The notes under the pieces are model-generated. The model worked only from the letters and a program-made list of their open reading frames with translations, did no database searches and was not told the origin of the DNA. A program made the position numbers and the translations under genes. Positions 46,602-61,078 of a DNA stretch of 64,000 bases are shown here, in pieces. The number at the start of each line of letters is the position of its first letter. Position 1 is the stretch's first letter. The DNA is from Hansfordia pulvinata (Eukaryota > Ascomycota > Sordariomycetes > Xylariales). The stretch covers positions 283,001 to 347,000 of the forward strand of contig BJKQ01000012.1 in NCBI GenBank assembly GCA_006538405.1, read 5' to 3'.

Positions 46602-47230
46602 TGCGACTGGGATTTGTTGAGAGGTTCGTGTGCACCTGGCCGGGTTCGCGGGTTGACGGAAAGCGGGCTGTGGTTCTGCGCAATTCGCGTGCCGCCTTGC
46701 TGAGCTTGATGATAGCTTGATGAGCTTGATGATGATGGTGGATTTGACCGTTGAAAGAGGAAAAGGTGTCAGTTCGTAGTCAACCTTGGTGGGTGACGCA
46801 ACTAGACCCGGGATGGCCTCGCGCCCGGAAATGGCATGTGCACCGGAATTAATGGGCACCCTACGAGTGTGACGTCAAACGATAATTGCACAGAATCAGC
46901 CTCAGTCATAGCATTCGAGTTCGGCCATATCTACCATCTATCGCTCTCTGTGGATAAAGCACCTGAATGCTGAGGAACCTCATTCGGCCCAAAGCGCGAC
47001 ACGCTTTCGCATAGATCAAAAAGGCTCTCCAGAATACCTGACGAGATATATTCAAATACAAAAACGGGCTGCATAGATCCGGGCAAACTCCGAAAACGCC
47101 ATAAAGTCACCGTGCTGGCTTCTATGCTCAAGCACCGACCCGGATGACCGCCAGTCAACACCAGAAGATGCTCAATTTTAAAATAGCGATGTCCGAAAAA
47201 GCTGTCGCGGTAAGGATTCCGTAGCCCCCA
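46602..47230. other. Intergenic region, relatively AT-rich
   Basis: No gene is supported. Composition is less GC-rich than in the neighbours (about 46860-47220). Confidence 0.55.
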
Positions 47231-48528
47231 TCACGTCCCTCCTCGCTGGGGGAGCATGACCGGTAGCGTGTCGCCGTCGTACACATTGCCGCTCCCATCA
47301 TACGGCGTGGCGCCGGCATTGTCTTTGAAGTTTTCCCGAATCGCGTCCAGAACTGGCAGGCCTCCCGCCCCCGTCAGCTGCAGATTGGGAGGTGGGTAGT
47401 TCTTCCACTTCTGCTCGTGTTGCGTGTTGAGAGGACCCGGTTCCGAGATGGAGTTGTTGACGCTCCCCCGGTTGGGCGGGTCCTTGTTGACATAGCCGGT
47501 CGTGTTGGCCAGAATCTGGAACACGTTGGCGCCCACGTCGTACCGGCCCAAGTTGTGCAAGCCCCAGTTGTTTTCCATGGTCGACAGGATCGAGTAGTGC
47601 GTGTAGAAGGTGTCGTCCTTGGTGCCCCGCAGGTTGTCGGGGATGGCATTGCCCAGAAGCAGCGAGGCAATGCGGTTGGGTTTCGAGTAGTCCTCCGTCT
47701 CGTCGTACGTGAGCTGGATCAGCGTCTTCTCCTTGAAAGCATCCTGTTTCAAGAGGGGCTCAAGGAATTTGGCAGACCACTTGGTGGCGTAGTCGAGCGT
47801 GGTATTGTGGCCGTCGTTCAGCATATTGGGCGACATGAAGATGAACTGCGGCAATGCGCCGACTCCCTTTTCGCGGTTGAAATCATCGAAAGCCTGTATG
47901 TGCGCTAGCCGCGTGCCGTTGTTGTTGATCGAGTTGTACGAGACAAAAGGGCTGTTGTATACAGTTAGTCAGTGGCTCCCGGTTGGCTGCGCGTCCATTT
48001 CTATACTGACTTGTGTTTGCGCACGTAGTCCCAGGTCTTGCCATCGTGGCCAATGCTGCCTACGTGCATGTAGCCGGGGCCGGGAATACCCTCAAAGTAG
48101 CCTCCCCACGTAATGTTACGCGGCTCGAGCAAGTCGACTATGGTGGAGACGTTGCCATCAACGCGCACAAAGTCATCGTGGTCGAGACCCCAGTAGTCGC
48201 CTCCAATGGCGGCCAGGTAATTCGGCTGACTGGGATGTGTCTGAGCGAAGTAGTTGGTCTGAAGAATGCCTTGCTTGGCTAGTTCAGCGAAGGCCGGGTC
48301 TTTTTCGACTTTGGGGAAGTCCTGCGAGGCGAAGGTGGTTAGCAATGACCTGTGCGACAAGCGTTGCCGTCGTCGGTGGAGGGCAAGCGGGTGCGGGGGA
48401 CGAACCTGGTTCTCCAGCCAAATGGTTATAAAGCGGTCGAAGCCCTTGCCGGGGATAATGGGAGCGACGGCGGCGGCGAGGTTGGCAGCAGCCAGCAGGG
48501 CGAGCAGAGCTCGTGAAGTGGAAGCCAT
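47231..48528 (-). CDS. Secreted phosphoesterase, acid-phosphatase-like
   Basis: Three exons on the minus strand (48406-48528, 48011-48321, 47231-47951) give 384 aa with agreeing phases; the first donor is GTTCGT. Residues 1-21 (MASTSRALLALLAAANLAAAV) are a signal peptide; an ATG three codons earlier is also possible. Phosphoesterase-family motifs are FITIWLENQDF, HPSQPNYLAAIGGDYWG and SPNMLNDGHNTTLDYATKW, with LTYDETEDYSKPNRIASLLLG downstream. These hold the metal-binding Asn, Asp, His and Glu residues of the fungal acid phosphatase/phospholipase-C-like family. It is expected to release phosphate from external esters. Several N-glycosylation sites (NIT, NTT, NGT) fit secretion. The frame is intact. 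Confidence 0.87.
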
Positions 48529-50316
48529 TACCGCCATGACATGCTGATCGGGCGGGTGTACTCGTGGGTGTACTCGTAGGGGATTCGGCGGAGGCGGGCC
48601 CGGGGCCACGAGGCGAGATCAGATGCTCGGCGAAGACTCGACGATCGAGTGCCGAGGTGGACGATGCTTTGGTGTCGAGATGGCGAGGCAGACGGGGGAG
48701 AAGCAATTCGGATCTGACTGGGAGGGATGGGATTGGAGAACAGAGAACAAACACGTCGCCACTGGGTCGAAGAAGCGAACGGGAAGCAGTCGACAGCAGC
48801 CCGTCGGGCAGGCAGAGGCTTGGCGAGCGGGCGGGAGGCGAGGCTGACCTGTCCTTACCTACGAGTACCTGCGAGTAATCGTATGCAGGGCCAGAGCAGG
48901 CGCCGGAGCCGTCAGAGCGAGGAACGTGTGCGTGCGTGCGTGCGTGGGCAGCGAGCTGGCGGCGGGCCGGGATGGGATGGGCAGGGGTGGCCTCGATGGT
49001 CCATCCTCCGCGTCTAAATTTAGGGCCAGACGGGCGTGGGCGGCGTCGGCAGGCGGCGGGCGCCCCACTGCGACTAGTTCCTGCGTCTGTGGATGGAAAG
49101 CAGTCTGCCTGTCACAGCTCGTCCACGAACTGTCTGTCCTCTGGGGGTGCTTGACTCGCCGTGGTGGTGTTGCGTAATGGGATCGATGCAGGCCCGGCCC
49201 CGACCTCTACACCGGTAGTACGCCATTTGTGTGTGTGCTCGCACATGGGCACGAGAAAGGGCAGGGCTGAGGGCGAAGATGCCCTCCAGCACTCCGAGGC
49301 AGGTAATAGGTAAGCTTCAAGGTACCCGTGCACCTGAGGGTACGTAAGATATGTATCTGGGCGGTCTGTCTGATCTGGTCAAGGCTCGATCAAGGGTCCC
49401 TCTGTTCCGTCTGCGTCTGCCCAGGTCTTGGAAGGCGGGCGGATGCGACGGAGTATTAACCTAAGTAATCGCATGTATGCTCTTACCAGGACTATTGCAT
49501 ATAAGAAGAATCTTGTACGTACGAGGAGTACAGACTGAGGCGCCTGCGACATGATGGCTGCATGTGGTGATGAGGCCGACGTCAAGCCGGTCCTTCTAGC
49601 AGCGCGGACTTTTGATGCAGTGCTTCTAGCATCGCATCGCACTGGATTGGCTGGCTGCTGACTGGACATTGATGACTGTTCCCACTTAGCATTCGCCATC
49701 CCCCCCATCGCTCCGATGAGATGAACAACGCCTCCATCCATGGATCCGACACAGACACCAGTCATGTCACACTGTCCAGCACCCGATCGGCTCGAACGAT
49801 TCGACCAGCTGCCATGACGCAGCCAGGACCGGCTTCGGCGGCTTTGTAGTCTTTGGGGGCCCCTGTCCCAGCTTCCCGACGGCCAGTTGCTTTTGTAATC
49901 GCGCAGCCCCTCGGCCTCTGGCCCCAAGTCCGAAGTCCGAAGCCAGTCTGCTCGGAACTCCGACCACGCCCTGCGATGCTCGCCGCCGCCTTCAACGGAC
50001 CCATCACCACACCCAGCTCGACCGGCGACAGCTTTTCGCTTCGCCCTGCCCCGGCTTTTCGTAGCTCACTCGTGCCACCACTTCTGATGAGCTGCGTCAG
50101 CTTTGACTCACAGGCCTGCCGCTCGCTGCTCTCTGCCGGGCCTGTTTCAGCCCCCACCGCAGTCCTCGTGGCTTGCCGCATCTTATCAATCTGATAGGGG
50201 CCTGGGGCGCCCGGGTGTTCCCCTCCTATATCACCTCCGACCTGCCGCGGCCACCGAGCACATCTCCGATCCCTTCTCTCAGATCCACGTCCCGCTGACA
50301 AAGACCTCTCATAACC
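48529..50316. other. Divergent intergenic region
   Basis: Holds the promoters of the phosphoesterase (-) and of the Zn2Cys6 factor (+). ACTCGTA-type sites lie near 48556-48580 and 48859-48880. Long minus-strand frames here are shadows of GC-rich sequence. No gene is supported. Confidence 0.6.
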
Positions 50317-52895
50317 ATGGCCGAGGCTAAGTCTGCCTCCGCCGGGCCGTCGCCCGACGCCGCCAAGCCGGACAAACACGACGAGGACCGTGATCACGGT
50401 AACGACGACAACGACGACAACGACAACGACAATGATCACGATCACGACCAGGGTGGCCCCGCCCGCAAGAGGCAGCGGATCCGCCTTTCCTGTCTCGAAT
50501 GCCGTCGCAGAAAGCTGTCTTGTTCCCGCGAGCTGCCTTGTGACCGGTGCATCAAATCCGGCACTCCGGACCGGTGTACCTACGAGTCCCGGCCCGGAGT
50601 CCCGGCTGTACCCACTGCTTCTTTGGATCGTGCACCCTTTGCCCCTGTTGCCTCTCTTCCTCCCTTTAGCACCGACATCCGTCGCTCCCTCGCGAACCAT
50701 TCGCTGTCTCGCGATGCTTTCCCGGTCGACTCTCACGTAACCAGAGACTCGATCCGCGATCACGATAGGATTCAAAGGCTCGAACTGGAGGTCACCCAGC
50801 TCAAGTCCGCTCTCACCAAGCAGTATTCTCTCGACGGCAGCACCATCGCCGGCTCCCCCTCCGTAGGCAAAGATGTCTCCAAGGACACGCCCGCCGGCGA
50901 CACCGAAGGCCAAATGCACACCTCCTATGTGCTCGGCGCCACAGACGGCCTCGACTGCAAGTTCATCAAGGGCCGCAACTTCAAGACCAGATATGTTGGC
51001 CCCCACAATGCTTGGTCATCTTTCCAGGAGCTGTCAGGGATATGTCCGTTCATGCAGGAGACGGCCGAGGAGTGGCTGCGGCCTTTGAATATCTCCAAGA
51101 AGGACCGCCAGAAGAGAAAGGTCGACCGCGAAAAGAAGCACAGCGAGCCAGATCTTGACTTGGAGGCCCTGCTACCGCCCAAGGAAGAGACCGACTCGCT
51201 CATTACTGTCTACTTGGACCAGTTTGAGCAGCTTCACCGCATCATCCACATCCCCACCTTTAACCGCGACTATGCGCCCTTCTGGGACCCTACGCACATT
51301 AGGCCTGCCTGGATGACCGCTCTCGTTCTCTCCGTTCTGAGTGTTTCGAGCTGTCTCGACATGCAGGCGTCGAACAAGTTCATTGGCATCAAGTCCAGCT
51401 CCTTCCAGACTGCCGAGAAGTGGATTCAGGCCGTCGAGGCGTGGCATGCCAAGCAAAGCCACAAACACCGCAGACTGGTCCATTACCAGATTAGCTGCAT
51501 GCTGTTCATGGCAAAGAAGGTCAACATAATAAAGAAGAAGAGGGTCTGGACAACAACAGGCGCCCTGGTCCACGAAGGCATCACGGTGGGGCTGCATCAA
51601 GATCCCGGCCACATCAAGGCAGCCATCTCCCCCTATTATCGGGAGATGCGAAGACGACTCTGGGCCACGATAGTCGAATTTGACCTTCAAGCTGCCTTCA
51701 ACCAGGGGGTTCCGACTCTTTTGAGCCAATTGAACCATGACGCAGATCCGCCTCGCAACATCGATGACGACGGCTTTGGGGAAGAGTCCGAGCAGTTGCC
51801 CGAGGCCAAGCCAAGCAGCGAGTATACGTTCACATCCTATCTGAACTTGAGCCGTCAGAGTCTGCAGCTTCGCCTGGAGCTGACTAGAGTTCTGACCAGC
51901 TCCACTGGCGAGATCGACTACGACCAGAGTCTCCGTTATAGCGAGCTGATCAGTCAAGAGATAGATGCGTTGCCGGCCTGGGATTTGGACACCCAAGAAG
52001 GCACCGACGTTTCGCACAAGCCTATTCTGGCTCATACCCTGCTGCATTTGCAGCTGAGGCAGTACTTACTACCGCTCTTCCAGCCGTTCCTCAAACTGCG
52101 CCAGCACAACTCGAAATATCAAGTCGCAGAACTCATGTATTACAATGCAGCCCGCGACATTGTGCTTATGCACGACAGGCTTTTCCAAAAAGGCATCCGT
52201 GCCCTGTACTTCATGCGCGAGGACACGATGAACGCCGCCAGCAATCTGTGCAGCGTGTCTCTACACCAACCCAGAGGTATGTTTGAGCAGTGGAACATGG
52301 CGGCTTCTTCTCGGCTTGTTGACATTGTTGTTTAGGATCCACAAGCCTGATTGCATCGCAATCTGCCGAGACTGTTCGGCTGATCGAGAAGTGCATAGCT
52401 CTCAAAGAAGACCGCATCTTGCGATGCGGGAATAATGACCCGTGGGGTTACTCCTCGATGTGTGCGGCCCTCGGGCTCCTGGAGACTCATCTGGGCCTGA
52501 AAACGTCGCTGGCAGCCAAAGCCTCGTCGGCGGAGCGCTTTATCAGCCTCCACTACAAGCTCTTGGCGTATCAAGTCAAGCCGCCTCCTCTCTCCGCCGA
52601 ACCGACACCGTTACCCCCCATTCAGGATCCCCCAGTCAGGGTACGTCCTTCTGTGTCCGGCCTTCCGCCTGACAACCTAACAAGCGCCCAGGCCACGACG
52701 ACATTTCCGTTGGAGCAGATCGGTACCACGCCTGTGTCTCGGGACGGACTGCCCATGACGATGCCTTGGCTCTTCCCCGGCGCGGACGCCGATCACATGG
52801 CCGCGGCCAACAACCCTGAATTCAGCCTCGATTTGCTGGGCACGGATCTGAACGATCTGTGGGGCAACTGGGGTGCAATGGACATGGGCCAGTGA
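50317..52895 (+). CDS. Zn(II)2Cys6 transcription factor with fungal-specific regulatory domain
   Basis: Two exons, 50317-52276 and 52336-52895, give 839 aa. An in-frame stretch at 52641-52691 (51 nt) looks like an additional intron (GTACGT donor, CCTAACA branch, CCCAG acceptor); if removed, the protein is 822 aa. An acidic Asp/Asn/His-rich N-terminus (residues 20-45) precedes a basic RKRQRIR and the Zn2Cys6 cluster at residues 59-87 (CLECRRRKLSC, then C-X5-C-X2-C-X8-C). A short coiled coil follows (IQRLELEVTQLKSALTKQ, about 148-165). The fungal_trans domain (about 290-560) includes QFEQLHRIIHIPTFNRDY and MRRRLWATIVEFDLQAAFNQ. It is a nuclear regulator; its targets are unknown. The frame is intact. 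Confidence 0.9.
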
Positions 52896-53257
52896 TGATG
52901 ACATGAAAACGAAAGGGATGGATGGGAGGGGCGTTGTGATACCAAGAGACCTTGATTTTCGAGTCGCTCTGACGAGGCGGCTCTTTGTACAAAAACAACA
53001 CTGCGCAGCACATGTGGGTGCGCCTCCATTGCGTCTGCTGCTGTCACATTAATTGATCCTACTCCCCAGCCACCAGCGTTTTGACCCTCACAAAGCTGCG
53101 AAAAGCGCCGACCAACATGACATGCGCGACCAATAACGTGGCATTCGAGTGATGCCTGCCGATTATTACGATTATCAGTACTAAGTGACGATTATGCCCT
53201 CCCTTTTCACCGAGCAACCTCCGCAGCAACGGCGTACAGCGCAACAGGCAGCGGATA
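52896..53257. other. 3' flanks of convergent genes
   Basis: No gene is supported between the Zn2Cys6 factor (+) and the aspartic-protease-like gene (-). Confidence 0.6.
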
Positions 53258-55230
53258 CTACAGCCCCATGCAGAAGCACATGCAGAGAGCCACGACCAGC
53301 CCCAGGGTGCTCACGCGGAGCTGCTCCCTGCTGCCAGACGACCCCTGCTGCCCGTCGCCGCCGCCGCTGCCGTCGTTGGCCTCGGCGCCGGCGTAGCACT
53401 GGCCCTTGAGGCCGGCGATCTCGTCGCCGCCGCCGTCGCCGCCGGCGAGGGCCAGCAGCTCGGAGCCGCAGTCGTGGGCGGGGGCGAGCCAGACGGCGCG
53501 GCCGTCCTGGTCGTAGAGGGCGTAGAGGGCGCGCATGAGGCCGTTGCCGAGCCAGAACAGCTCGCCGTCGTCGGTGACGTTGCGGGGCTGCGTGGTGATG
53601 AAGCAGTCGTCGCTGCCCTCGTCCATGATGTCGCCGCGGGCGAGAAGGTCCGCGTAGGGGATCGAGACGCGCAGGCCCTCGCCCTCACCCTCGCCCTCGC
53701 CATCGTCGGCGTTGTCACCACCACCACCACCGAAGCGAAGCGTCAGCGCCGCCTGGCCCAGCAGGGACCGGTCGCGCATGTACTCGCACGAGACGACGTA
53801 CCAAGGGCGGCCGCCGGTGGCGCGCAGGTAGTCGTCGCTCTCCTCGCCGTCCGGGTCGCTGATGGCGGCGTCGGGCACGCCGAAGGCCGCGGCTATGGGC
53901 CGGACGAGGTCCCGCGGCAGCCAGCTCACCACGTCGGCGCTGTGGGGCAGGGCGCGGAAGGACGGGTGCTCCTCGGTGGGGGTCCTGGTGCCGTTGGCGT
54001 CGGTCGTGTAGGCGGCGTCGACGGTGATCCAGTATCTTTTTGGGGGGGAAGTCAGTGTCATTTCTCCGTCGGGGTGTGATGTATGGGTTAGGAAGAGAGA
54101 ATAAAACAAGGGGGGGGGGGGGAAGACGGTAGAGAAGGAGAACAAGAAAAGAAGGCGGGAACGCACTGCGTCTGGTTATAGCCAAAGGTGGACTCGGGGC
54201 CGTCGACGAGCGGGACGCGGGTCAGGGGGCCGGCGAACTTCTTGATGTCGACGCCTCCGAAGACGAGGGACGGGGTGGTGGAGGAGGCGGACGCGGTGGT
54301 GTTATCGCCGGCGCTGCCGAGCGACAAGCCGAACGCGCGCGCCGCGATGGCGCCCTGCTCCACGAGCGAGTCGACCACGCTGCTGCCGCGGTCGTTGAAG
54401 CCCTTGCCCAGCCCCAGGCCCAGGATGCCGTACTGGTGCGTCTTGGGGTAGTCGTAGAGGCCGAAGGTGATGTTCTTGAGCGTGGCTGGCAAGGAAGGCG
54501 GGTTGGGTCAGCTTACTTTATTGCACTGGCTCTGCGCCCATCGACAAGATGCCTCCCCTCCTACGTCCTTTTCTGGCCGCTAGATAGCGAGGGAAGAGAC
54601 CACGAGTTCAGAGGGGAGGGGGGAGTATCAGGGACGCAAGAATTTAGAAAAAAGAAAGAAAAAAAACTCACTGTCTCCCGCGCCGCCGAGGATCGTGACG
54701 TCGTCCGCGCGCTGGAGCAGGTCGGCGCTCGAGCCGTCGTCTGCCTCCCACTCGACGCCGCCGCCGAAGATGTGCGTCGACGAGCTGGACCGCGAGTCGT
54801 TGTACGTGCCGTACTCGCGGCAGCGGTCCTGACTGAAGTACAGGTCGCCGCAGTCGTAGATGGCCCACGTCTGGGGCGTGCTGACGTCTACGGCCAGCTG
54901 GATGCGCTGCGGAGGAGTGCCGATCTCGACTGTATTTTTGGGTATGGGTCAGCATCCGTCGTTGGCCGTTGCAGGGGAGTGCTGAGGGCGAGGGGAGGGA
55001 GAAATACCATCGACGAGGAAGGCTTCCTTGTCGTACGAGCGCTCGGGCGCCGCCACGCTCACCTCGTCCCTCTTGGTGCGTTCGATGCTGCTGCTGCTGC
55101 TACCGACGGTGCCCCGCCTCAGCGGCAGCGAGAGGACCTTGGCATTGCGCGCTGTGGGGTTTGCTTCTGTCGCGGATGTCGTTGCGCACGCCGCGAGTGC
55201 GAACAGAGCGGCGCTGGCTACTGAAGGCAT
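53258..55230 (-). CDS. GPI-anchored aspartic-protease-like (A1/yapsin fold) protein, catalytic motifs degenerate
   Basis: Four exons on the minus strand (55008-55230, 54672-54929, 54167-54485, 53258-54035) give 525 aa with agreeing phases. An N-terminal signal peptide (MPSVASAALFALAACATTSA) and a C-terminal hydrophobic tail after a Ser/Gly-rich stretch (LRVSTLGLVVALCMCFCMGL) predict a GPI-anchored wall or membrane protein. Family features are VEIGTPPQRIQLAVDV, DDVTILGGAG, ITFGLYDYPK, YGILGLGLG and SLVFGGVDIKKFAGPL. The first catalytic position reads DVST where active enzymes have DTGS. The second, aligned to DSGTTLTYLP, reads PHSADVVSWLP, so the second catalytic Asp appears to be replaced. 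Proteolytic activity is therefore doubtful. The frame is intact. Confidence 0.82.
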
Positions 55231-58284
<3,054 letters not shown>

Positions 58285-61078
58285 GGCTGTTGCTGGCAGG
58301 CAGGCAGCAGCAACAACAAAGCAAAAGAATGACTTGGTTGAGATACTTTGGTCCAGGCTGCTGCAGAGCTCAGGGGGCCGAAACAATATAACAGAGGGCG
58401 TGCCGAGATGTCTGCCGGTGCTGTCCTCGCACCTAACCGATTAGCGCCCGCTTTGTCCTCGCCCTTTGGGAAGCTATCTCGACGACTTACAACCTAGTGT
58501 GCGCTCATCAGTGTTGGCTCTTGATGTGGATCGGCGCGTGGGGCAAGGGAGGCGCGGAGGCTAGACAGCTAATATATACACAGATTCCCATGCGCCGAGG
58601 GAGAGTGAGCTGGCCGGTCAGGCACGGGCGAGGGCGAGGGCGCGAAGGAAAGTGAGCAAGGGCTGGGATATCAGTCGGGCGTGCCAGTGTCAGGGCCAAG
58701 AAGAGAGCGTTCAGGCTCTGCTCGAGACAACCAAGGACACCATCACCCATCACCCATCACCCATCACACTCTTCCCCCGCGAAAACTCCCGGGGGTTGGC
58801 AGACAGAGACGGGGGCCACCTGACCAGCCCCAAATCATCGGGCGTTCGGTATGGGACGTGAATAAGCCCGCGCAAGCAGCCCAGAGCAGAGCTGAGGGCC
58901 AGATGACCGATTCTGGGGAACGCACGACTTGCCTATTCCCGCAAGGCTCGATCGCGAGTAGGGCTGTGTCGCAGTGTCGCCAGGTGCATGGCCCCGCGCA
59001 CGCGCCGGCTCGACGGTGTCGGCCCCAGAGAAAAAAGAGGTGCATCTCGGGATAGGCGAGTCTTCCGGAGGTGATGCGACCCATGCAGCCCCCGTCCCGA
59101 ATACGCTCGGGGAGGTTACTGCATCGGACGCGGATGGCGGAGGTGGGCCGACTTGGCTGCTAGAGCTAGTGGGGGGCCTGGCCGCAGGCGCGTTCTTGTG
59201 TACTCGTGTGGGGAAACATCGTGAGTTTCTTTCGCGCCTGATGAGGTGTGGCTCGTTAGTCCGGCCCCCTCGGTTGCACTCGAGGTGGATGCCTTCGTCC
59301 TGCTAGCCACGCACGCGTGATGGCTTGTGGAAGCTCACCCCAGCACCCTCGCGAGCCACCAGAGACGGCCGACGTCCCGGCGGTGATTGGCCTGGGTAAG
59401 ACAAGACGCTCGGCACGGGATCGTCCAGCAGCCCGATGTGCCGTGCCTGAAATCTTCTTGCTGACATGGACTTCACAGGGGGCGGTTGGAGGTGGTGGGA
59501 CAAGCGGACAAGCAAGCCCGGTCAGCGTTATGCTCTCGGCCCGCCGGCGTGGCTGTGACTCGGCGGCCTGTCACGACCCGCTGGCCGCTTTCAGCTATGC
59601 AACCGAAATCCCATCGACCCGAACCTGGCTGTCCATGGGGTCAGGCTGGCGCGGCGCGGCCCCTGTCGCGGCCCATAGAATCTGGGGGGAGGGGCTGTCG
59701 CGGGGTGGGTTGGGCGAGTTGTCACTCGGGTGAGAGCCTCTCTGCCCGCCCCACAAAGTCTTGTCCCTCCCATGCTACCCTGCCCCGCGCCGAGGTTTGC
59801 GGCGGCTGACAGGGGGGCCATCCCCTGTCACTCACTGCTCGTATATGCCATCGTTCCCCAGTAAATGCGATTTTGGTGTATAGACTTCATCAGAGACGCG
59901 TATTCGGGATATTCGGAGTTGGCATTCGGTCGTTTCCCAGCTCGAGGTGCTATACGCAACCCTGCTATAGCGCGGAGTATTAGCCGATTCCGGGCTTTCC
60001 GCACGTTGATATGGGCGCGGTCTCGTCCAGAAGCCTTGTGTGCATCTCGGGAACCCCATGATCGTGTTGGCAGATGTCAATCAGAAAGAGAGTCGAAGAC
60101 TCAGGCCCGGAACATGGGCACCGAATAAATCAGATGACATTTCTGGGGGTCTATCTACCATCTGGAGTTGTCTGGGACTATCAAACCCTGTCTTGCAATC
60201 AGTAATCCCCGACAGACCTGACCGCGGTGCAGGCGCATAATGTCATCTCCAAGACGAAACAGACCTGGGGTCAGAACCCCAAGGCATCTCAGGTAGAAAG
60301 TGGGGTTGAAGACGTAGTATCACGACCAATCGGGCGCTTGAAGGATGCCTTTGCTCTGCCTGTGGGGATGTGGAAGCGGGAGGGACAGGAGGGGGCTGTT
60401 CGTCGGCTCGACACGAACACAAGGCAACCGCATGTGAGAATGAGGGGATCTGGGGCCCAGCTCTGATCATGTGGACTGGGACGGCCACGCATGCATTATG
60501 CAGTGTGCGGAAAGGGGCTGCGTTCCTGCGTCGGCCTGATTGCGAGCCGAGACTGGTTCACAATGCCGCCCAGGTGAGTCAACGACGCCTTTTGCCGAAT
60601 GGTCAGGGTGGCTCTCAGCTAGTCCGTAAGATGGGGCTTGCGATGTAGCTTGCGAGAAAAAGGTTTGTGGTTTCTTTATTGATCCAGGTAGTAAACTCGG
60701 TGTTCGCGCGAAGCCATCAAGTTCTACCTGCGAATGTAGATTAGCCTGACCCTGTCGTCTGACCTGAGCCAAGGCACATGCCCTAAGTGGTTGAGCGTTC
60801 TTCTCGATCCAACGATCGTATGGTTGCATAAGGCTGATTCTCAAGGAGAAACTCAACTTGACACAACTTGCATGCTAGGTGCATCGAGTCGAAAGCCTCA
60901 GACGAAGGCTTATGGACGTGTTTGTGCCACATCCATGAATGTACTGGATATGTCGGGACTTGGCGTTGCTGGACCTCGCTGAGATCCGAACCGGCTTGAC
61001 TCGCGATCTTGACAGAGTTTTGATATATGTGCATCAATTTGATCTGTTCAGACCGGCGGCGAACTTGGTTTCATTGAT
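58285..61078. other. Gene-poor region
   Basis: No gene is supported. It contains a short heptamer repeat at 58741-58766. Numerous overlapping short frames on both strands show no recognisable protein. The left end is the esterase promoter; the right end is the 3' flank of the F-box gene. Confidence 0.55.
58741..58766. repeat. Heptamer tandem repeat (CATCACC)n
   Basis: About 3.5 copies of CATCACC in non-coding DNA. Confidence 0.85.

Noticed and set aside
49762..51006. A 414-codon minus-strand frame over the start of the second Zn2Cys6 gene
   Set aside because: It overlaps the Zn2Cys6 coding exon and its repetitive Val/Gly stretch reflects the GAC/AAC repeats of the other strand.
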